DNA of 64,000 nt from Bacillota bacterium (GTDB lineage: Bacteria > Bacillota > Clostridia > Lachnospirales > Lachnospiraceae), in assembly GCA_023409535.1 (NCBI GenBank), contig JAEYGZ010000023.1:128123-192122 (forward strand), written 5' to 3'. The notes under the pieces were generated by a model. The model searched no databases. It had not been told where the DNA came from and saw nothing but the letters and a program-made list of their open reading frames with translations. Positions 46,420-55,387 of the stretch are shown here, one piece after another (position 1 is the stretch's first letter; each line of letters begins with the position of its first letter). Made by a program: the position numbers and the translations under genes.

Positions 46420-47556
46420 ATGAAAATGAAAAAACAATTATCCCTACTCATCACTGCAATATTTATTGCGATGACGGTGATGACAGGCTGCAGCGGTGCA
46501 GGCCGCGAAGCCAGTGCACCGGATACGGCAGACAAAGCTTCAAACACACAAGAACCGGATACACAAGAATCGGTAAAAGGATTTGCGGCGGATGCAACCA
46601 TAGGCGTTTCTCTGCCATGGCTTGGAACACAAAACTGGAAAGAAGCTGACGAAATGTTCAAAACCCAGTTGGAGGATGCAGGCTTCAAGGCAATCGTCCA
46701 AGCTGCCGATAACAAGGTTCCTCAGCAGCAACAGCAGATTGAATCTATGATTCAAAACGGAGCCAAGGTTATTGTTGTAGGTCCCGTGGATGGTTCACAG
46801 CTCGGATCAGTTCTGGAAGAAGCGGCTGCTTCCGGCATTATAATCATTGGTTATGACCGGCTTCTTGAGAACACCACCGCCGTTGATGGCGTGGTGCAAT
46901 TCGGAAGCATCAAGACCGGAGAATTACAGGGACAGGCGCTGCTTGACGGATTGGCAAAGGAGAAGGGTGCAGGCCCTTACAATATCGAGTTGTTCGGCGG
47001 CGGTCCTGCAGACCCCAACGCACCTAACTTCTTCAAAGGCGCTATGTCAGTGCTTCAGCCAAAGATTGATGACGGCACCCTTGTGGTCGTATCGGGCCAA
47101 ACCGATTTCACCCAGTGCGCGACCCTTGACTGGGATAACTCCAAGGCACAGGCACGTATGGATTCCCTGCTCTCCGGTTTCTACGCAGATAAGGAAATCC
47201 ATGGTGTTCTGTCACCGAACGACGGCATTGCCCGTGCTATCATTACTGCATCCGAGCAGGCCGGACAGAAGCTTCCTGTTGTTTCGGGCCTAGACGCTGA
47301 GAATGAATCAGTAGAGTGGGTTTGGTCAGGCAGGCAATATTCGACTGTTGCCAAGCCTACCGATGTTCTTGTAGGCAAGACAATTGATATCATCAAGGCG
47401 CTGCAGGCGGGTAATGATATGCCTGCTCCTGATACCACTGTAAACAACGGTAAAAAGGAGGTCGGTATTTATGAGCTTGCTCCTCTTGTCGTTACGAAAG
47501 ATAATGCCAAAGAAGCTTTTGCGAACGATCCCGGTCGCCTCGAGCTTCTGAAATAG
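46420..47556 (+). CDS. ChvE-like monosaccharide-binding lipoprotein
   Basis: A 378-residue periplasmic-binding-type lipoprotein: signal peptide MKMKKQLSLLITAIFIAMTV and lipobox MTGC. The mature protein has the ChvE/GguA-partner features IGVSLPWLGTQNWK, AAASGIIIIGYDRLL and NIELFGGGPADPNA with YSTVAKPTDVLVG. ChvE-type proteins bind aldoses such as xylose, glucose, galactose or arabinose. Next to a GH10 xylanase-bearing region, xylose is attractive but not proven. The upstream repeat array may raise or tune its expression relative to the permease. Confidence 0.93.
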   Translation: MKMKKQLSLLITAIFIAMTVMTGCSGAGREASAPDTADKASNTQEPDTQESVKGFAADATIGVSLPWLGTQNWKEADEMFKTQLEDAGFKAIVQAADNKVPQQQQQIESMIQNGAKVIVVGPVDGSQLGSVLEEAAASGIIIIGYDRLLENTTAVDGVVQFGSIKTGELQGQALLDGLAKEKGAGPYNIELFGGGPADPNAPNFFKGAMSVLQPKIDDGTLVVVSGQTDFTQCATLDWDNSKAQARMDSLLSGFYADKEIHGVLSPNDGIARAIITASEQAGQKLPVVSGLDAENESVEWVWSGRQYSTVAKPTDVLVGKTIDIIKALQAGNDMPAPDTTVNNGKKEVGIYELAPLVVTKDNAKEAFANDPGRLELLK

Positions 47557-47579
47557 ACTACTGACGAAAGCTCATACAA

Positions 47580-47615
47580 AAGGACGGCAGGGGATATATT
47601 TCCTCAGCCGTCCTT
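47580..47615 (+). terminator. Terminator after the ChvE-like gene
   Basis: A 9-bp stem (AAGGACGGC and complement) with an 18-base loop followed by GTTTA, 23 bases after the stop. Confidence 0.65.
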
Positions 47616-47686
47616 GTTTATACGCTTCCTGAAAAGTTCAAAAATAATTGCCTTCCTCTTATACCTGTTTTCCAACAAGCGACTGG

Positions 47687-48574
47687 CTAATCCCTCGCAC
47701 TTTCAATCCGCCTTAGCTTCTCAGTATCCCGTGCTGGAGATAAACCGAAGAATCGGGAGTACTCCCGATTAAACTGTGAGGGGCTCTGATAGCCAACTTG
47801 ATATGCGGCACCGGCTGCTGCATAGCCCTCAAATGCAATGAGGTTTCTAGCCTCCAAAAGTCTTAATTGCTTTTGAAATTGAATCGGACTTAAACCCGTT
47901 GCCCGTTTAAACTGACGGTGAAAGGTATTTATAGCCATACCAGATTTTGCTGCCATCCCACCGATGTCTATTGGCCTCGTATAGTTATCGCGAAGCCATT
48001 TTACAGTCTGAGAAATCTTGGAGAAATTACTTTCCCGCTGGCCAAGCTGCCTTAAATACCATCCTTGCGGTCCCATCAGAACGCGATAAAGGATTTCGCG
48101 TTCATAAGCCGGCGCGAGAGCCGGAATATCTCTTGATGTTTTCATTAATCGTAATAAGCGCAGCCATGCCTCCATAAATTCAAGGTCTATTTCACAAGCT
48201 GAGAAAGGTTCAGAAGCAGTCGGTATTAGATCTTCAGGAAGATCTCTTAATAAACTCTGAAGAACATTCTGATTCAGCTCAAGACCAAGGGACATATAAG
48301 GACGGCCATCATGATCCGGATATACCCTCGCCGTTGCGGGAACATGTACCGGCAGCACGTAATAGGAAGGTCCTTCCAGAGTAGTGCTGCGCTCCCCAAT
48401 TGAAAGAATCTTTGTCCCTTGAACCGTAAAACCAATTGTCGGCTTGTAGACCGCTGTGAGTTGATGTATGGGAATGTCTCCCTTAATCATGCTTAGCCCC
48501 GGTACTCCGGTTTCAATTGGACGAGTACCTGCTCTTTTCATTAAATCGATAATTTCTTCTAAAATTTTGCTCAT
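47687..48574 (-). CDS. AraC-family regulator, AraC_N (cupin) type
   Basis: A 295-residue regulator. The N-terminal AraC_N domain begins with GVPGLSMIKGDIPIHQLTAV and YKPTIGFTVQGTK, the hallmark of this subfamily (often beside oxidoreductases). The C-terminal helix-turn-helix pair ends in QVGYQSPSQFNREYSRFFGLSP. It is divergent from the short-chain dehydrogenase gene at 48791, its probable target. Confidence 0.92.
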   Translation of the reverse strand: MSKILEEIIDLMKRAGTRPIETGVPGLSMIKGDIPIHQLTAVYKPTIGFTVQGTKILSIGERSTTLEGPSYYVLPVHVPATARVYPDHDGRPYMSLGLELNQNVLQSLLRDLPEDLIPTASEPFSACEIDLEFMEAWLRLLRLMKTSRDIPALAPAYEREILYRVLMGPQGWYLRQLGQRESNFSKISQTVKWLRDNYTRPIDIGGMAAKSGMAINTFHRQFKRATGLSPIQFQKQLRLLEARNLIAFEGYAAAGAAYQVGYQSPSQFNREYSRFFGLSPARDTEKLRRIESARD

Positions 48575-48790
48575 ATACCTATTCTATCACATGACTTCCT
48601 GTTCCTCAATATAATTTTGAAACCTCTCGGCATTTTTAGGCTATTTGATAATAGATATACAGGATAATCCGGGTGTTATAAAAGCATAATTGGTGCTTTT
48701 AGGCAATCAAAAGGCAGTATTGAAGCTAGATTATTTCAGCAGAAACAATTAAAATAAGATCCAGGTCAAACACATAAAAAGGAGGATCTT

Positions 48791-49546
48791 ATGAAAATTG
48801 CAATCGTAACAGGTGGAAGTAACGGCATTGGAAAAGCGACCGCACTTGAACTTGGCAAACGCGGAATTAGCGTTATTCTCACATATAATTCCTATAAGGA
48901 CAGGGCAGAAGCTGTCGTTAAGGAAATTGAGAAGAATAAGGGAGTTCGGGCTGCAGCACTGAAATTGGATCTGACTCAGATATCAACATTCGAAGATTTC
49001 GTTTTAGAAGTGAAAGAAAACCTCAAAGAAATTTGGAACAGAACGACTTTTGATTACTTAGTTAATAATGGCGGAGTTGGTGGGCCAATGATGTTTACTG
49101 AGATGAGCGAGGAGTACTTCGACAGGATTCTTAATACGAACTTCAGGGGACCCGTTTTTTTAACGCAACACCTCGTCCGCTTCATGGAGGACGCCGGAGC
49201 CATCGTAAATACCACGAGTACATCCAAGAACCAATCATCTCCAGGGTACTCCGCCTACGGCTCGTTAAAGGCAGCGTTGTCATCTTGGACTCGCTACATT
49301 GCCAAAGAACTTGCACCGCGCAAAATTCGGGTCAACGCAGTTTCTCCCGGTCCTACGCACAGCAATTTTGGTGATGGAGCCTTCGATAAACATCCTGAAT
49401 TCATCCAGCCGCTGGCAGAGCAATCTGTATTTGGCAGAATCGGCCAACCCGAAGATATCGCGAAGGTCATTGTGAACCTATTGTCCGATGATTTCGGCTG
49501 GGTTACAGCCCAGGATATTGAAGTGTCCGGCGGACATTTGCTTTAA
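48791..49546 (+). CDS. Short-chain dehydrogenase/reductase
   Basis: A 251-residue classical SDR. It has the cofactor motif TGGSNGIGKA (residues 7-16), NNGG in place of NNAG, the catalytic Ser in NTTSTSK and the YxxxK pair in YSAYGSLKAAL. The C-terminal SPGPTHSNF and VSGGHLL are typical of the FabG-like group. The substrate is unknown. An AGGAGG site precedes the ATG; the divergent AraC gene probably regulates it. Confidence 0.93.
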   Translation: MKIAIVTGGSNGIGKATALELGKRGISVILTYNSYKDRAEAVVKEIEKNKGVRAAALKLDLTQISTFEDFVLEVKENLKEIWNRTTFDYLVNNGGVGGPMMFTEMSEEYFDRILNTNFRGPVFLTQHLVRFMEDAGAIVNTTSTSKNQSSPGYSAYGSLKAALSSWTRYIAKELAPRKIRVNAVSPGPTHSNFGDGAFDKHPEFIQPLAEQSVFGRIGQPEDIAKVIVNLLSDDFGWVTAQDIEVSGGHLL

Positions 49547-49681
49547 GAATGTCAGGACGACATTAGAATAACCGGAATCTTAATAAAGCGACGGAGGCTA
49601 AACGATTTATGCCCTCTATGCTCTAAATCACTCAAGGGCTCTCAAGCAGAAAGTAGAATTGATTGCTAAAAACAAATATAA

Positions 49682-49725
49682 GGGGGATGGTATCCATTAT
49701 TTTAGGTCATTGCAAACCGTCCCCC
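49682..49725. repeat. Hairpin GGGGGATGG / CCGTCCCCC
   Basis: A 9-bp stem with one G-U pair and a 26-base loop, 135 bases after the dehydrogenase stop. No uridine run follows; the function is unknown. Confidence 0.35.
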
Positions 49726-49809
49726 GAGTATCAACCTGGGACTCCCTTGATGAGAAGTTACGACGAATCGGCAAATTGGAATGTGAAATTCGCATTATTC
49801 TTATTTTGT

Positions 49810-50385
49810 TCAGTACAACCCAAAGCTTTCTTCGATAAACCTACTAATAAAGTTTTCAAGTTCATCAAGGCGAGGAGCAGCAAGTTCTTTTGCATAGCTA
49901 TAATCTATTATTGAATAAAACTTCTCTTTTCTTTTTTTAAGCATGTCAATTGCCTTTTTCATATCATTTGGCTGTTTTGAAAAATCACGCGCAACCGCCA
50001 CAAAACCAAGATAATCAACGCCGTCTGCATTTCGGATGAGTCGAGTTTCGTTGTGTTCGCCCATACCAACTTTATCATGGAAATTAATAGCCTCAATGAT
50101 AATTTCAATATCATTTTCACTAAATCCATATTCTTTAGCAATACCTGGCACTACTCTGCTTGATTCAAACGCATGGTCAAAAGTACCTGCCGGTCGATAT
50201 GGAGGAAAGACACTTATATCATGAAAATATGATACAAAAACTAATATATCATCGTTACAAGATACATTCTCCTTTTCAGCTAATAACCTGCTTATATACA
50301 AAACACGTCTTGCATGGTTAAGTATATAAGTACCTCCAAGTTGCATAAGAGTGTCTTCCATTCGGCTGAGTTTTTCTACTGTCAT
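49810..50385 (-). CDS. HD-domain phosphohydrolase-like protein
   Basis: A 191-residue protein with an HD domain: HARRVLYISRLL (first His), YFHDIS (the HD pair), and a later INFHDK plus RNADGVDYLG (final Asp). Such proteins hydrolyse phosphomonoesters or nucleotides. The ATG at 50385 is chosen for its GGAGGG site; the frame is open to 50400. It is the first of the minus-strand genes of the accessory island. The substrate is unknown. Confidence 0.85.
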   Translation of the reverse strand: MTVEKLSRMEDTLMQLGGTYILNHARRVLYISRLLAEKENVSCNDDILVFVSYFHDISVFPPYRPAGTFDHAFESSRVVPGIAKEYGFSENDIEIIIEAINFHDKVGMGEHNETRLIRNADGVDYLGFVAVARDFSKQPNDMKKAIDMLKKRKEKFYSIIDYSYAKELAAPRLDELENFISRFIEESFGLY

Positions 50386-50470
50386 TTCGTTTCCCTCCAT
50401 CGTAAATCATATAAATAATCCGCAGATCAATACTACCCAACAAATTCAAATTTGCCTATGTGCTGGGTTT

Positions 50471-50487
50471 AAACATAATGGGAAGTT
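50471..50487 (+). repeat. Intergenic motif copy a (ATAATGGGAAGTT)
   Basis: AAACATAATGGGAAGTT in the gap between the HD gene and the PLD gene. Related copies lie at 54185, 55203, 57673 and 59748 in other gaps of the island. Confidence 0.45.
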
Positions 50488-50528
50488 CGTAGTTGGGAAT
50501 GATTACGTAATTTTACTATAGAAAATAC

Positions 50529-50612
50529 TTATTCTATTCGTATACCTAACGCAATTTCAATGGCATATACAATCTCCAAAAACTCGTCTCCCCAACCACT
50601 ACTGATTGAAAT
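50529..50612 (-). pseudogene. Gene remnant (C-terminal 27 codons)
   Basis: An open minus-strand frame without start, containing SSGWGDEFLEIVYAIEIALG and a stop at 50529-50531. Its amphipathic character looks like the end of a real protein. It lies just after the PLD gene and beside motif copy a. It suggests a displaced gene. Confidence 0.4.
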
Positions 50613-50632
50613 TTAGTTGTTAAATTAAAATA

Positions 50633-52522
50633 TTAAAACATCGAGGCAACATTAATCTTCAGGTTAAATGCATCGCTAATATGATATCCTCTCTTATAGA
50701 ACTCGCTTATCTTAAACAACTGTAATTTTGACTTCCCTTGTATTTGAATTAGCAAGTCATCTAGATTATTTGACTTAAAACAATAAAAAGCATTTCCATG
50801 AGTGAATGATTCAAATACGTACATGTGTTTATCCGGATATTCAAAAAGTATATAATCAATAAATGGAGTGATTTTTATCTGTTCATATATATGTGATGGA
50901 TTGAAGTCTAACCAGATTTCCATTCGGTTCTGTACATCGTTATTCGTAAGAACTCTAACACGTTCCTTGAATCTCTTTATATCTACGTCAATACCGATTC
51001 CAAAACTGGAATGCGGAATATCTGTTTCTGTAATCGTTTTATTGAAAACTGACAGACTAAGTTCTGTAATAGGATCACAAAACCCAATAAACTTATTATA
51101 CCAATCATCGTATTTATTGATTCTGGCGTCATTATGAGGGTATATATAAACACTGTTCAATTCAATATTGTTCCGTAATCCCGATAAACTTACATTTGAT
51201 GAACCAATGATAATTACTGTGTATTCGTTTCCAATGAGCTTATAAAATTTACCATGGTAGAAGTTATCTGTATATGTTTTCAATGTGATATGCTTAAAAT
51301 TCAGCAATCCACGCAGATATTGTGCTGTATCGAAATCCATCCCCATCATCTTTTGATGACTAGATACGCACTTAATGTAATTTTGCAATGCACCTATTAC
51401 CAATTCAACAGTTCCACCTGACTTAATGATTGGATTGATAATAATATTCATAATATTTAATCCACTTTTATAAAGATACCCTGATGCAATTCGAACTTGC
51501 TTAATGTCTAATAGCCTGTTAAGAACATCAATTATGTCTGATAATGGTTCGTCAAATTGGTTTAGGAACTCACAGTAATGATGAACCTGTAATTCTCTAG
51601 CAATATAATCAAGGTACTTCCGTTTTATATAAAAGTGATCAGAAGGATATACATTGGTTTTCGCAAATTCTTTCTTAGCCGTTTTATCTTTTGCGAATAC
51701 AGCAGACTCATATGCGTCTATCGCATAGGAAGACGGGTTTTTTAGATCAAATATATTGTCTCGTTTTTTTTCAACTATAGCCACTTGTACAGCTGGTATA
51801 CTAGTATCAACATATTTAACCAAAGAAGAACTTTTCCCAACAGCTGCCATCTGTGCTTCTATGCTCGGATTTTGTATGTATTGAATAGCTTGAGGATCAC
51901 TTTGCAGAGCAATTTCAATAAGTTCCGTATCCGGATTTTTTATGTATTTAATTAGTTGCCCCTTACATTTTAATGCTTCTATCTGTAGGTCACGTGGGAT
52001 TTTATTAATAATCACCTTTACGCTGCGAGGATTGCGCCGAATTGCAAAAAGGATAAGGTTGTTATCCGGCTTTGTCAAATATGATATAGATATAGGGTTT
52101 TGAGTAATTGCCATATCTATTAATTCCGCTGATGGATCTGTAATATACTGAATAGTTCCGCCCTTTCGTCTGATTGCGCTTAATTTTTGTTCATATGTCG
52201 GGTTCTTTATAAACTGTAGAACGTTTGGATCCTTTAAAAATGCCGCTTCAAGTAAATCTGTAGCTGGGTTTGCTACGAATTGAACAGCGGTTGCCTGATG
52301 AGAAAACGCCATTTCCTGAACTTTATAAGCTGGATTCGGTATGTACTTTATCGCATATCCATTTTGAGTAACAGCAAGCAGTTGTTGTTCTTCAGTTGGA
52401 TTGTCTATGAATTGAATAGCATTACCACGCAATTTTAAGACTTCACATTGCTCTTCATATGTGAAATTGATGATACTATCTAAAGGTATCATTCTTCCTC
52501 TATATTTTAAAAGATCACCCAT
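50633..52522 (-). CDS. DUF4116-like repeat protein with PLD nuclease domain
   Basis: A 629-residue protein. Residues about 25-265 contain roughly eleven 22-23-residue repeats of the pattern A(I/V)xxNxxx(I/V)xYIxNPxxE, for example AVTQNGYAIKYIPNPAYKVQ and AIRRKGGTIQYITDPSAELI. These resemble DUF4116 repeats. Residues about 330-480 form a phospholipase D-like nuclease domain with one HxK motif (H423, K425 in YHGKFY) and GSSN (440-443). The last 130 residues are alpha/beta with no known motif. No signal peptide. One HKD copy implies dimerisation. It suggests a sensor-repeat plus nuclease effector. A second protein of the island (59998-62682) has similar repeats. Confidence 0.82.
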   Translation of the reverse strand: MGDLLKYRGRMIPLDSIINFTYEEQCEVLKLRGNAIQFIDNPTEEQQLLAVTQNGYAIKYIPNPAYKVQEMAFSHQATAVQFVANPATDLLEAAFLKDPNVLQFIKNPTYEQKLSAIRRKGGTIQYITDPSAELIDMAITQNPISISYLTKPDNNLILFAIRRNPRSVKVIINKIPRDLQIEALKCKGQLIKYIKNPDTELIEIALQSDPQAIQYIQNPSIEAQMAAVGKSSSLVKYVDTSIPAVQVAIVEKKRDNIFDLKNPSSYAIDAYESAVFAKDKTAKKEFAKTNVYPSDHFYIKRKYLDYIARELQVHHYCEFLNQFDEPLSDIIDVLNRLLDIKQVRIASGYLYKSGLNIMNIIINPIIKSGGTVELVIGALQNYIKCVSSHQKMMGMDFDTAQYLRGLLNFKHITLKTYTDNFYHGKFYKLIGNEYTVIIIGSSNVSLSGLRNNIELNSVYIYPHNDARINKYDDWYNKFIGFCDPITELSLSVFNKTITETDIPHSSFGIGIDVDIKRFKERVRVLTNNDVQNRMEIWLDFNPSHIYEQIKITPFIDYILFEYPDKHMYVFESFTHGNAFYCFKSNNLDDLLIQIQGKSKLQLFKISEFYKRGYHISDAFNLKINVASMF

Positions 52523-52652
52523 CTACATCCTTCCTTTCAGTAAATAAAATATTGTTTTAATATGAATTTTACATCCACATATTACTATAAGTAGGACAGA
52601 GTTATTTATAATCGCCGCTAACAGTAATCTTCCTAATAAACATAATAGTAAG

Positions 52653-54155
52653 TCAAGATGGTTTCTTTTCCGATACAATTGAATCAATAAACTCATCAAA
52701 CTTTTTGGCATCTAGATATTCCGGATTATGCAGAACAAATAACAATGTATATCTTAGAAAATCAACTGCTATCTTTTCTATTTCAACTTTCGAATCATTT
52801 ATTTCGAAGAATTTATCTTTTTCCTTAATCGTTCCACCATGAACAACTATCGAACGATAATTATAAATTTTTTTCATTATACTTCTGCAAATATTTGGAG
52901 TATAAATGTCGTTATATTCCTGAGTAAATACAACTGGTATTCTATTTGAAATTGTATATGTAATCTCTCCTTTTGTACCACCTGACAAGAGTGACTCTAA
53001 TCCAATTGTTGCATCTATTGCCATATCGTCATATTCATTCCTTAGCATACATCTATTAAGACGTTTTAAGGCAAAAGACAAATTCCCCTTTGTTTTATCT
53101 TCTTCACATGATTGAACAACAGAATATATTTTTTGAATTTCCAATGCTTGCTCAGAACTAACCTTGTTGACATCAAGTTGCATCCACATCTTCTCGACTT
53201 CTTTTGCATTAACAAAATGTGATTTAGCCCCATACAAAGGAGTAAGGTCTTCACTAATTTCATCAACCCAATTTAACGGAAACGCTAGTATTTGCTCATA
53301 TCCAATGTTGTATCCTGTCGCTACTCGTATGACTGCCATAATATCATCAATGATATGGAGTGGATAGGCATGGTAATTCCGGGTAACTGTATTTATCGAA
53401 ATATATTTATCATTCTTAAAGCAATATCCGTGTATAACTATCATATGAGTAGCACAAGCAGCTAACCAATCTTCATTATTCGTTTCATATGAGCAAGTAT
53501 GTTGCCGAGATTTTTGAATATCATCAGGAATGCGAATGATTTCAATTTTATCTGATAGTTTAATGATTTCATCTTCAAATGTTGCTAAACAAATAGGCAC
53601 GTATATATCTATTTCTAAATCTTTGGCAATATAACGTAATAATTTTTCTGCAACAAAAGGCTTAAGCTTATCTTCAATATCTTCAGGAACATTTTGTGAG
53701 GCATTAATACTATACAGGTATCTTTCTACTATTCCTGAAATCATGCCTTTAATTCTATATTTTAAGCTATCCGTTTTGTCTTCTTCAATCATTAACTTTT
53801 TTAATTCAGGAGCATTGTTTATATATTCATATAAGGCGTCATACTTATCGAGTACTGTAATATCGAGATGGTCATCTCCATAGCCATTAAAAATTGCCCC
53901 ATATTGAATTCTATCTTTAGGAAAGTCTTTTAATTCATATCTTGGCATGTCATATTTTAGATATGGTATTTTTTCGTAAAACTCCAAATATTCCGGCTTA
54001 TCTTTTGGAAAAATAATTTCTCTAACTGGATACTTACAATACCCCACTATCCGACTACCAGATTCAATATATTTATGTGCCCGAATCGATGTTTCTTTTG
54101 AAAGTACTAATAATAAATCATAAAGCATTTGTGCTGTTTTTGCATCTATAGACAT
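52653..54155 (-). CDS. HEPN-domain protein (ApeA-like C-terminus)
   Basis: A 500-residue protein. The N-terminal 300 residues match no family I know. The C-terminal part (about 360-480) has the HEPN layout: AIDATIGLESLLSGG, a SNRIP helix and the RNase-type Rx4H motif RSIVVHGG. HEPN domains of this kind are ribonucleases or nucleotide-modification targets in anti-phage systems such as ApeA. The start at 54155 has GGAGG eight bases upstream; an ATG at 54170 overlaps that site. The gene ends 130 bases before the PLD gene. Confidence 0.78.
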   Translation of the reverse strand: MSIDAKTAQMLYDLLLVLSKETSIRAHKYIESGSRIVGYCKYPVREIIFPKDKPEYLEFYEKIPYLKYDMPRYELKDFPKDRIQYGAIFNGYGDDHLDITVLDKYDALYEYINNAPELKKLMIEEDKTDSLKYRIKGMISGIVERYLYSINASQNVPEDIEDKLKPFVAEKLLRYIAKDLEIDIYVPICLATFEDEIIKLSDKIEIIRIPDDIQKSRQHTCSYETNNEDWLAACATHMIVIHGYCFKNDKYISINTVTRNYHAYPLHIIDDIMAVIRVATGYNIGYEQILAFPLNWVDEISEDLTPLYGAKSHFVNAKEVEKMWMQLDVNKVSSEQALEIQKIYSVVQSCEEDKTKGNLSFALKRLNRCMLRNEYDDMAIDATIGLESLLSGGTKGEITYTISNRIPVVFTQEYNDIYTPNICRSIMKKIYNYRSIVVHGGTIKEKDKFFEINDSKVEIEKIAVDFLRYTLLFVLHNPEYLDAKKFDEFIDSIVSEKKPS

Positions 54156-54184
54156 ATATAAAACCTCCAAAATTTTGTTATCTT

Positions 54185-54220
54185 ATAAACTTCCCATTAT
54201 CGCTATAATCAGTTGTTCAT
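54185..54220 (-). repeat. Intergenic motif copy b (36 bp)
   Basis: On the minus strand it reads ATGAACAACTGAT, then TATAGCGATAATGGGAAGTT. It is nearly the same over 35 bases as 59748-59782, and both lie directly upstream of a gene start (54155 and 59702). Confidence 0.6.
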
Positions 54221-54444
54221 TTTTTCAAAATTTATTTATATAACAATATTTCTTTGTCCATATTCTACCATCAAAATTGACAAAGTAAAATACATTTTTT
54301 CTATAGATTTGTAATAAGAAATACTAATCTAAAAAGCTCTAAAAAAGCAGTAAATCTTATTACCACCTATTCGGTATTAACTTCTATGCTTTTTGGTTTT
54401 CTCATTAAATAGTTAACTGCATCTTTACATTCGATTTACTCTTA

Positions 54445-54534
54445 CCCTCTATACGGACTTTTCTCCTTGGCCTTCCTTAATCCATTTAGCAATTTGCTCT
54501 TTCATTAAGTTATTATTCGTCTACGCATAAAAAT
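54445..54534 (-). pseudogene. Degenerate ORF start beside element E copy 2
   Basis: A minus-strand frame contains TNNNLMKEQIAKWIKEGQGE and stops shortly after; an adjacent in-frame stop breaks its start. From memory, this resembles the N-terminus of TnsA-type transposase endonucleases (xIxxxIKEGxGxG), but it is too short to be sure. Confidence 0.25.
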
Positions 54535-54578
54535 CCCCCTCGAATCGCTTGCAGAAATTGCAATTAATCCCGAGGGGG
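54535..54578. repeat. Imperfect inverted repeat, copy 2 of element E
   Basis: Outer arms CCCCCTCG/CGAGGGGG and inner arms TTGCA/TGCAA surround GAAAT. It aligns with 41673-41719 with a single gap inside and the same AAGT after the right arm. On the minus strand ATTTTT follows, so this copy could terminate transcription from the 55 kb side. Confidence 0.75.
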
Positions 54579-54709
54579 AAGTTATACCTTTTAATACTTA
54601 TATCATTATTTATTGTATTTCAACACCATGTTGGCGTTCAATAAATACTGATATAGAATACAATAAATATTGATATAAATAATTTAAATGGTAAATCATA
54701 AGTATTATT

Positions 54710-54759
54710 TCAACACAATAAATTTCTAATAAATATTGATATATTATATTATCTTTAAA
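54710..54759. repeat. 50-bp AT-rich direct repeat, copy 1
   Basis: The core TAATAAATATTGATATATTA and flanks (TCAACA before, CTTTAA after) recur at 62801-62850. The two copies bracket the 54.8-62.7 kb gene block. Confidence 0.55.
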
Positions 54760-54854
54760 TAACACATCAAATGGATTAAGTGTGCAACTGTGTTAAGAAA
54801 TTCTATCACTTGGATACTAGATTCATCTTTTTCCACAATAATGAATTATATGAA

Positions 54855-55073
54855 TTAATACCTTGTATCTAATTCCTTTTTCATTTCATCTATAAATCCT
54901 TGACAAGTTTCCATATTTACATAGCTATCTTCTCTAATTGCTTTATATAGAAAATTGATAGTGTAATTTAGGTAATCAACCTTCATATCTCTTATAGCTA
55001 TTCTATTTCCGTCTGCATCTTTCCATATTTCAAAATTTCTCATTTTTTTATAGTAAATTGGAGTATTATCCAT
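54855..55073 (-). CDS. Small hypothetical protein
   Basis: A 72-residue protein beginning MDNTPIYYKKMRNFEIWKDA, acidic-polar, ending FIDEMKKELDTRY. An AAGGATG site lies before the ATG. The W-K-D-A-D-G-N-R-I strand followed by two helices suggests a small folded protein, perhaps an immunity or antitoxin-like factor, but I recognise no family. Confidence 0.6.
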   Translation of the reverse strand: MDNTPIYYKKMRNFEIWKDADGNRIAIRDMKVDYLNYTINFLYKAIREDSYVNMETCQGFIDEMKKELDTRY

Positions 55074-55202
55074 CTATATTCACATCCTTTCTAATTTGTC
55101 CACTCAAGCGATAAATTGTTTACTGATTACTTATGTCACATACAGGAGTTGACACCCCCACTTCGTCTATTGAAGACTCATCAGTGCAACATAGATCCAA
55201 TT

Positions 55203-55219
55203 ATAAACATAATGTGAAG
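55203..55219 (+). repeat. Intergenic motif copy c (ATAATGTGAAGTT)
   Basis: ATAAACATAATGTGAAGTT matches copy a except one base. The following AAATCGATATACTA is echoed after a weaker copy at 58569-58600 (AAATCGCTATACTA). Confidence 0.45.
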
Positions 55220-55262
55220 TTGCTGTACTATAAAATCGATATACTATAGGATTGTTAATAGA

Positions 55263-55382
55263 TTATACCTTTGAGTTATTATCTCTAATCGTATGTATTT
55301 CCGTTTGAAAATTCTTATTTTCATATATTTCAATTGCCTGGGCTGCATATTCTTTAGCATTAAATCCATTATATATACAAAA
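55263..55382 (-). pseudogene. Gene remnant (C-terminal 39 codons)
   Basis: An open frame without start, containing YNGFNAKEYAAQAIEIYENK and ending in a stop. It directly follows the DUF2971 gene stop. The helical, Ala/Glu/Lys-rich composition looks like genuine protein. It is probably the tail of a lost gene, or the original tail of the DUF2971 protein after a frameshift. Confidence 0.4.
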
Positions 55383-55387
55383 TCATA

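Larger units (their letters stand above)
54156..54854. other. AT-rich noncoding region with repeats
   Basis: About 700 bases with no gene I can support. It contains motif copy b (54185-54220), element E copy 2 (54535-54578) with a degenerate ORF start beside it, and three short copies of AATAAATAYTGATATA (54640, 54662 and 54728), the last within a longer direct repeat (54710-54759). Confidence 0.6.
55074..55387. other. Intergenic region with motif copy c and a gene remnant
   Basis: The 314 bases hold motif copy c (55203-55219) and the remnant at 55263-55382. Nothing else coding is visible. Confidence 0.55.

Noticed and set aside
49663..49914. 83-codon plus-strand frame after the dehydrogenase
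   Set aside because: It overlaps the 3' end of the HD gene, has no ribosome site and no recognisable protein character.
52523..52711. 62-codon minus-strand frame between the PLD and HEPN genes
   Set aside because: It overlaps the end of the HEPN gene, lacks a ribosome site, and its hydrophobic content comes from AT-rich DNA.
41673..54578. Element E copies as the two ends of one 12.9-kb transposon
   Set aside because: Both copies have the same orientation, no transposase lies between them, and the enclosed region contains ordinary metabolic genes; they are more likely independent copies.
54630..54760. CRISPR array
   Set aside because: The AATAAATAYTGATATA copies are short, irregularly spaced (about 22 and 66 bases) and no cas gene is in the window.
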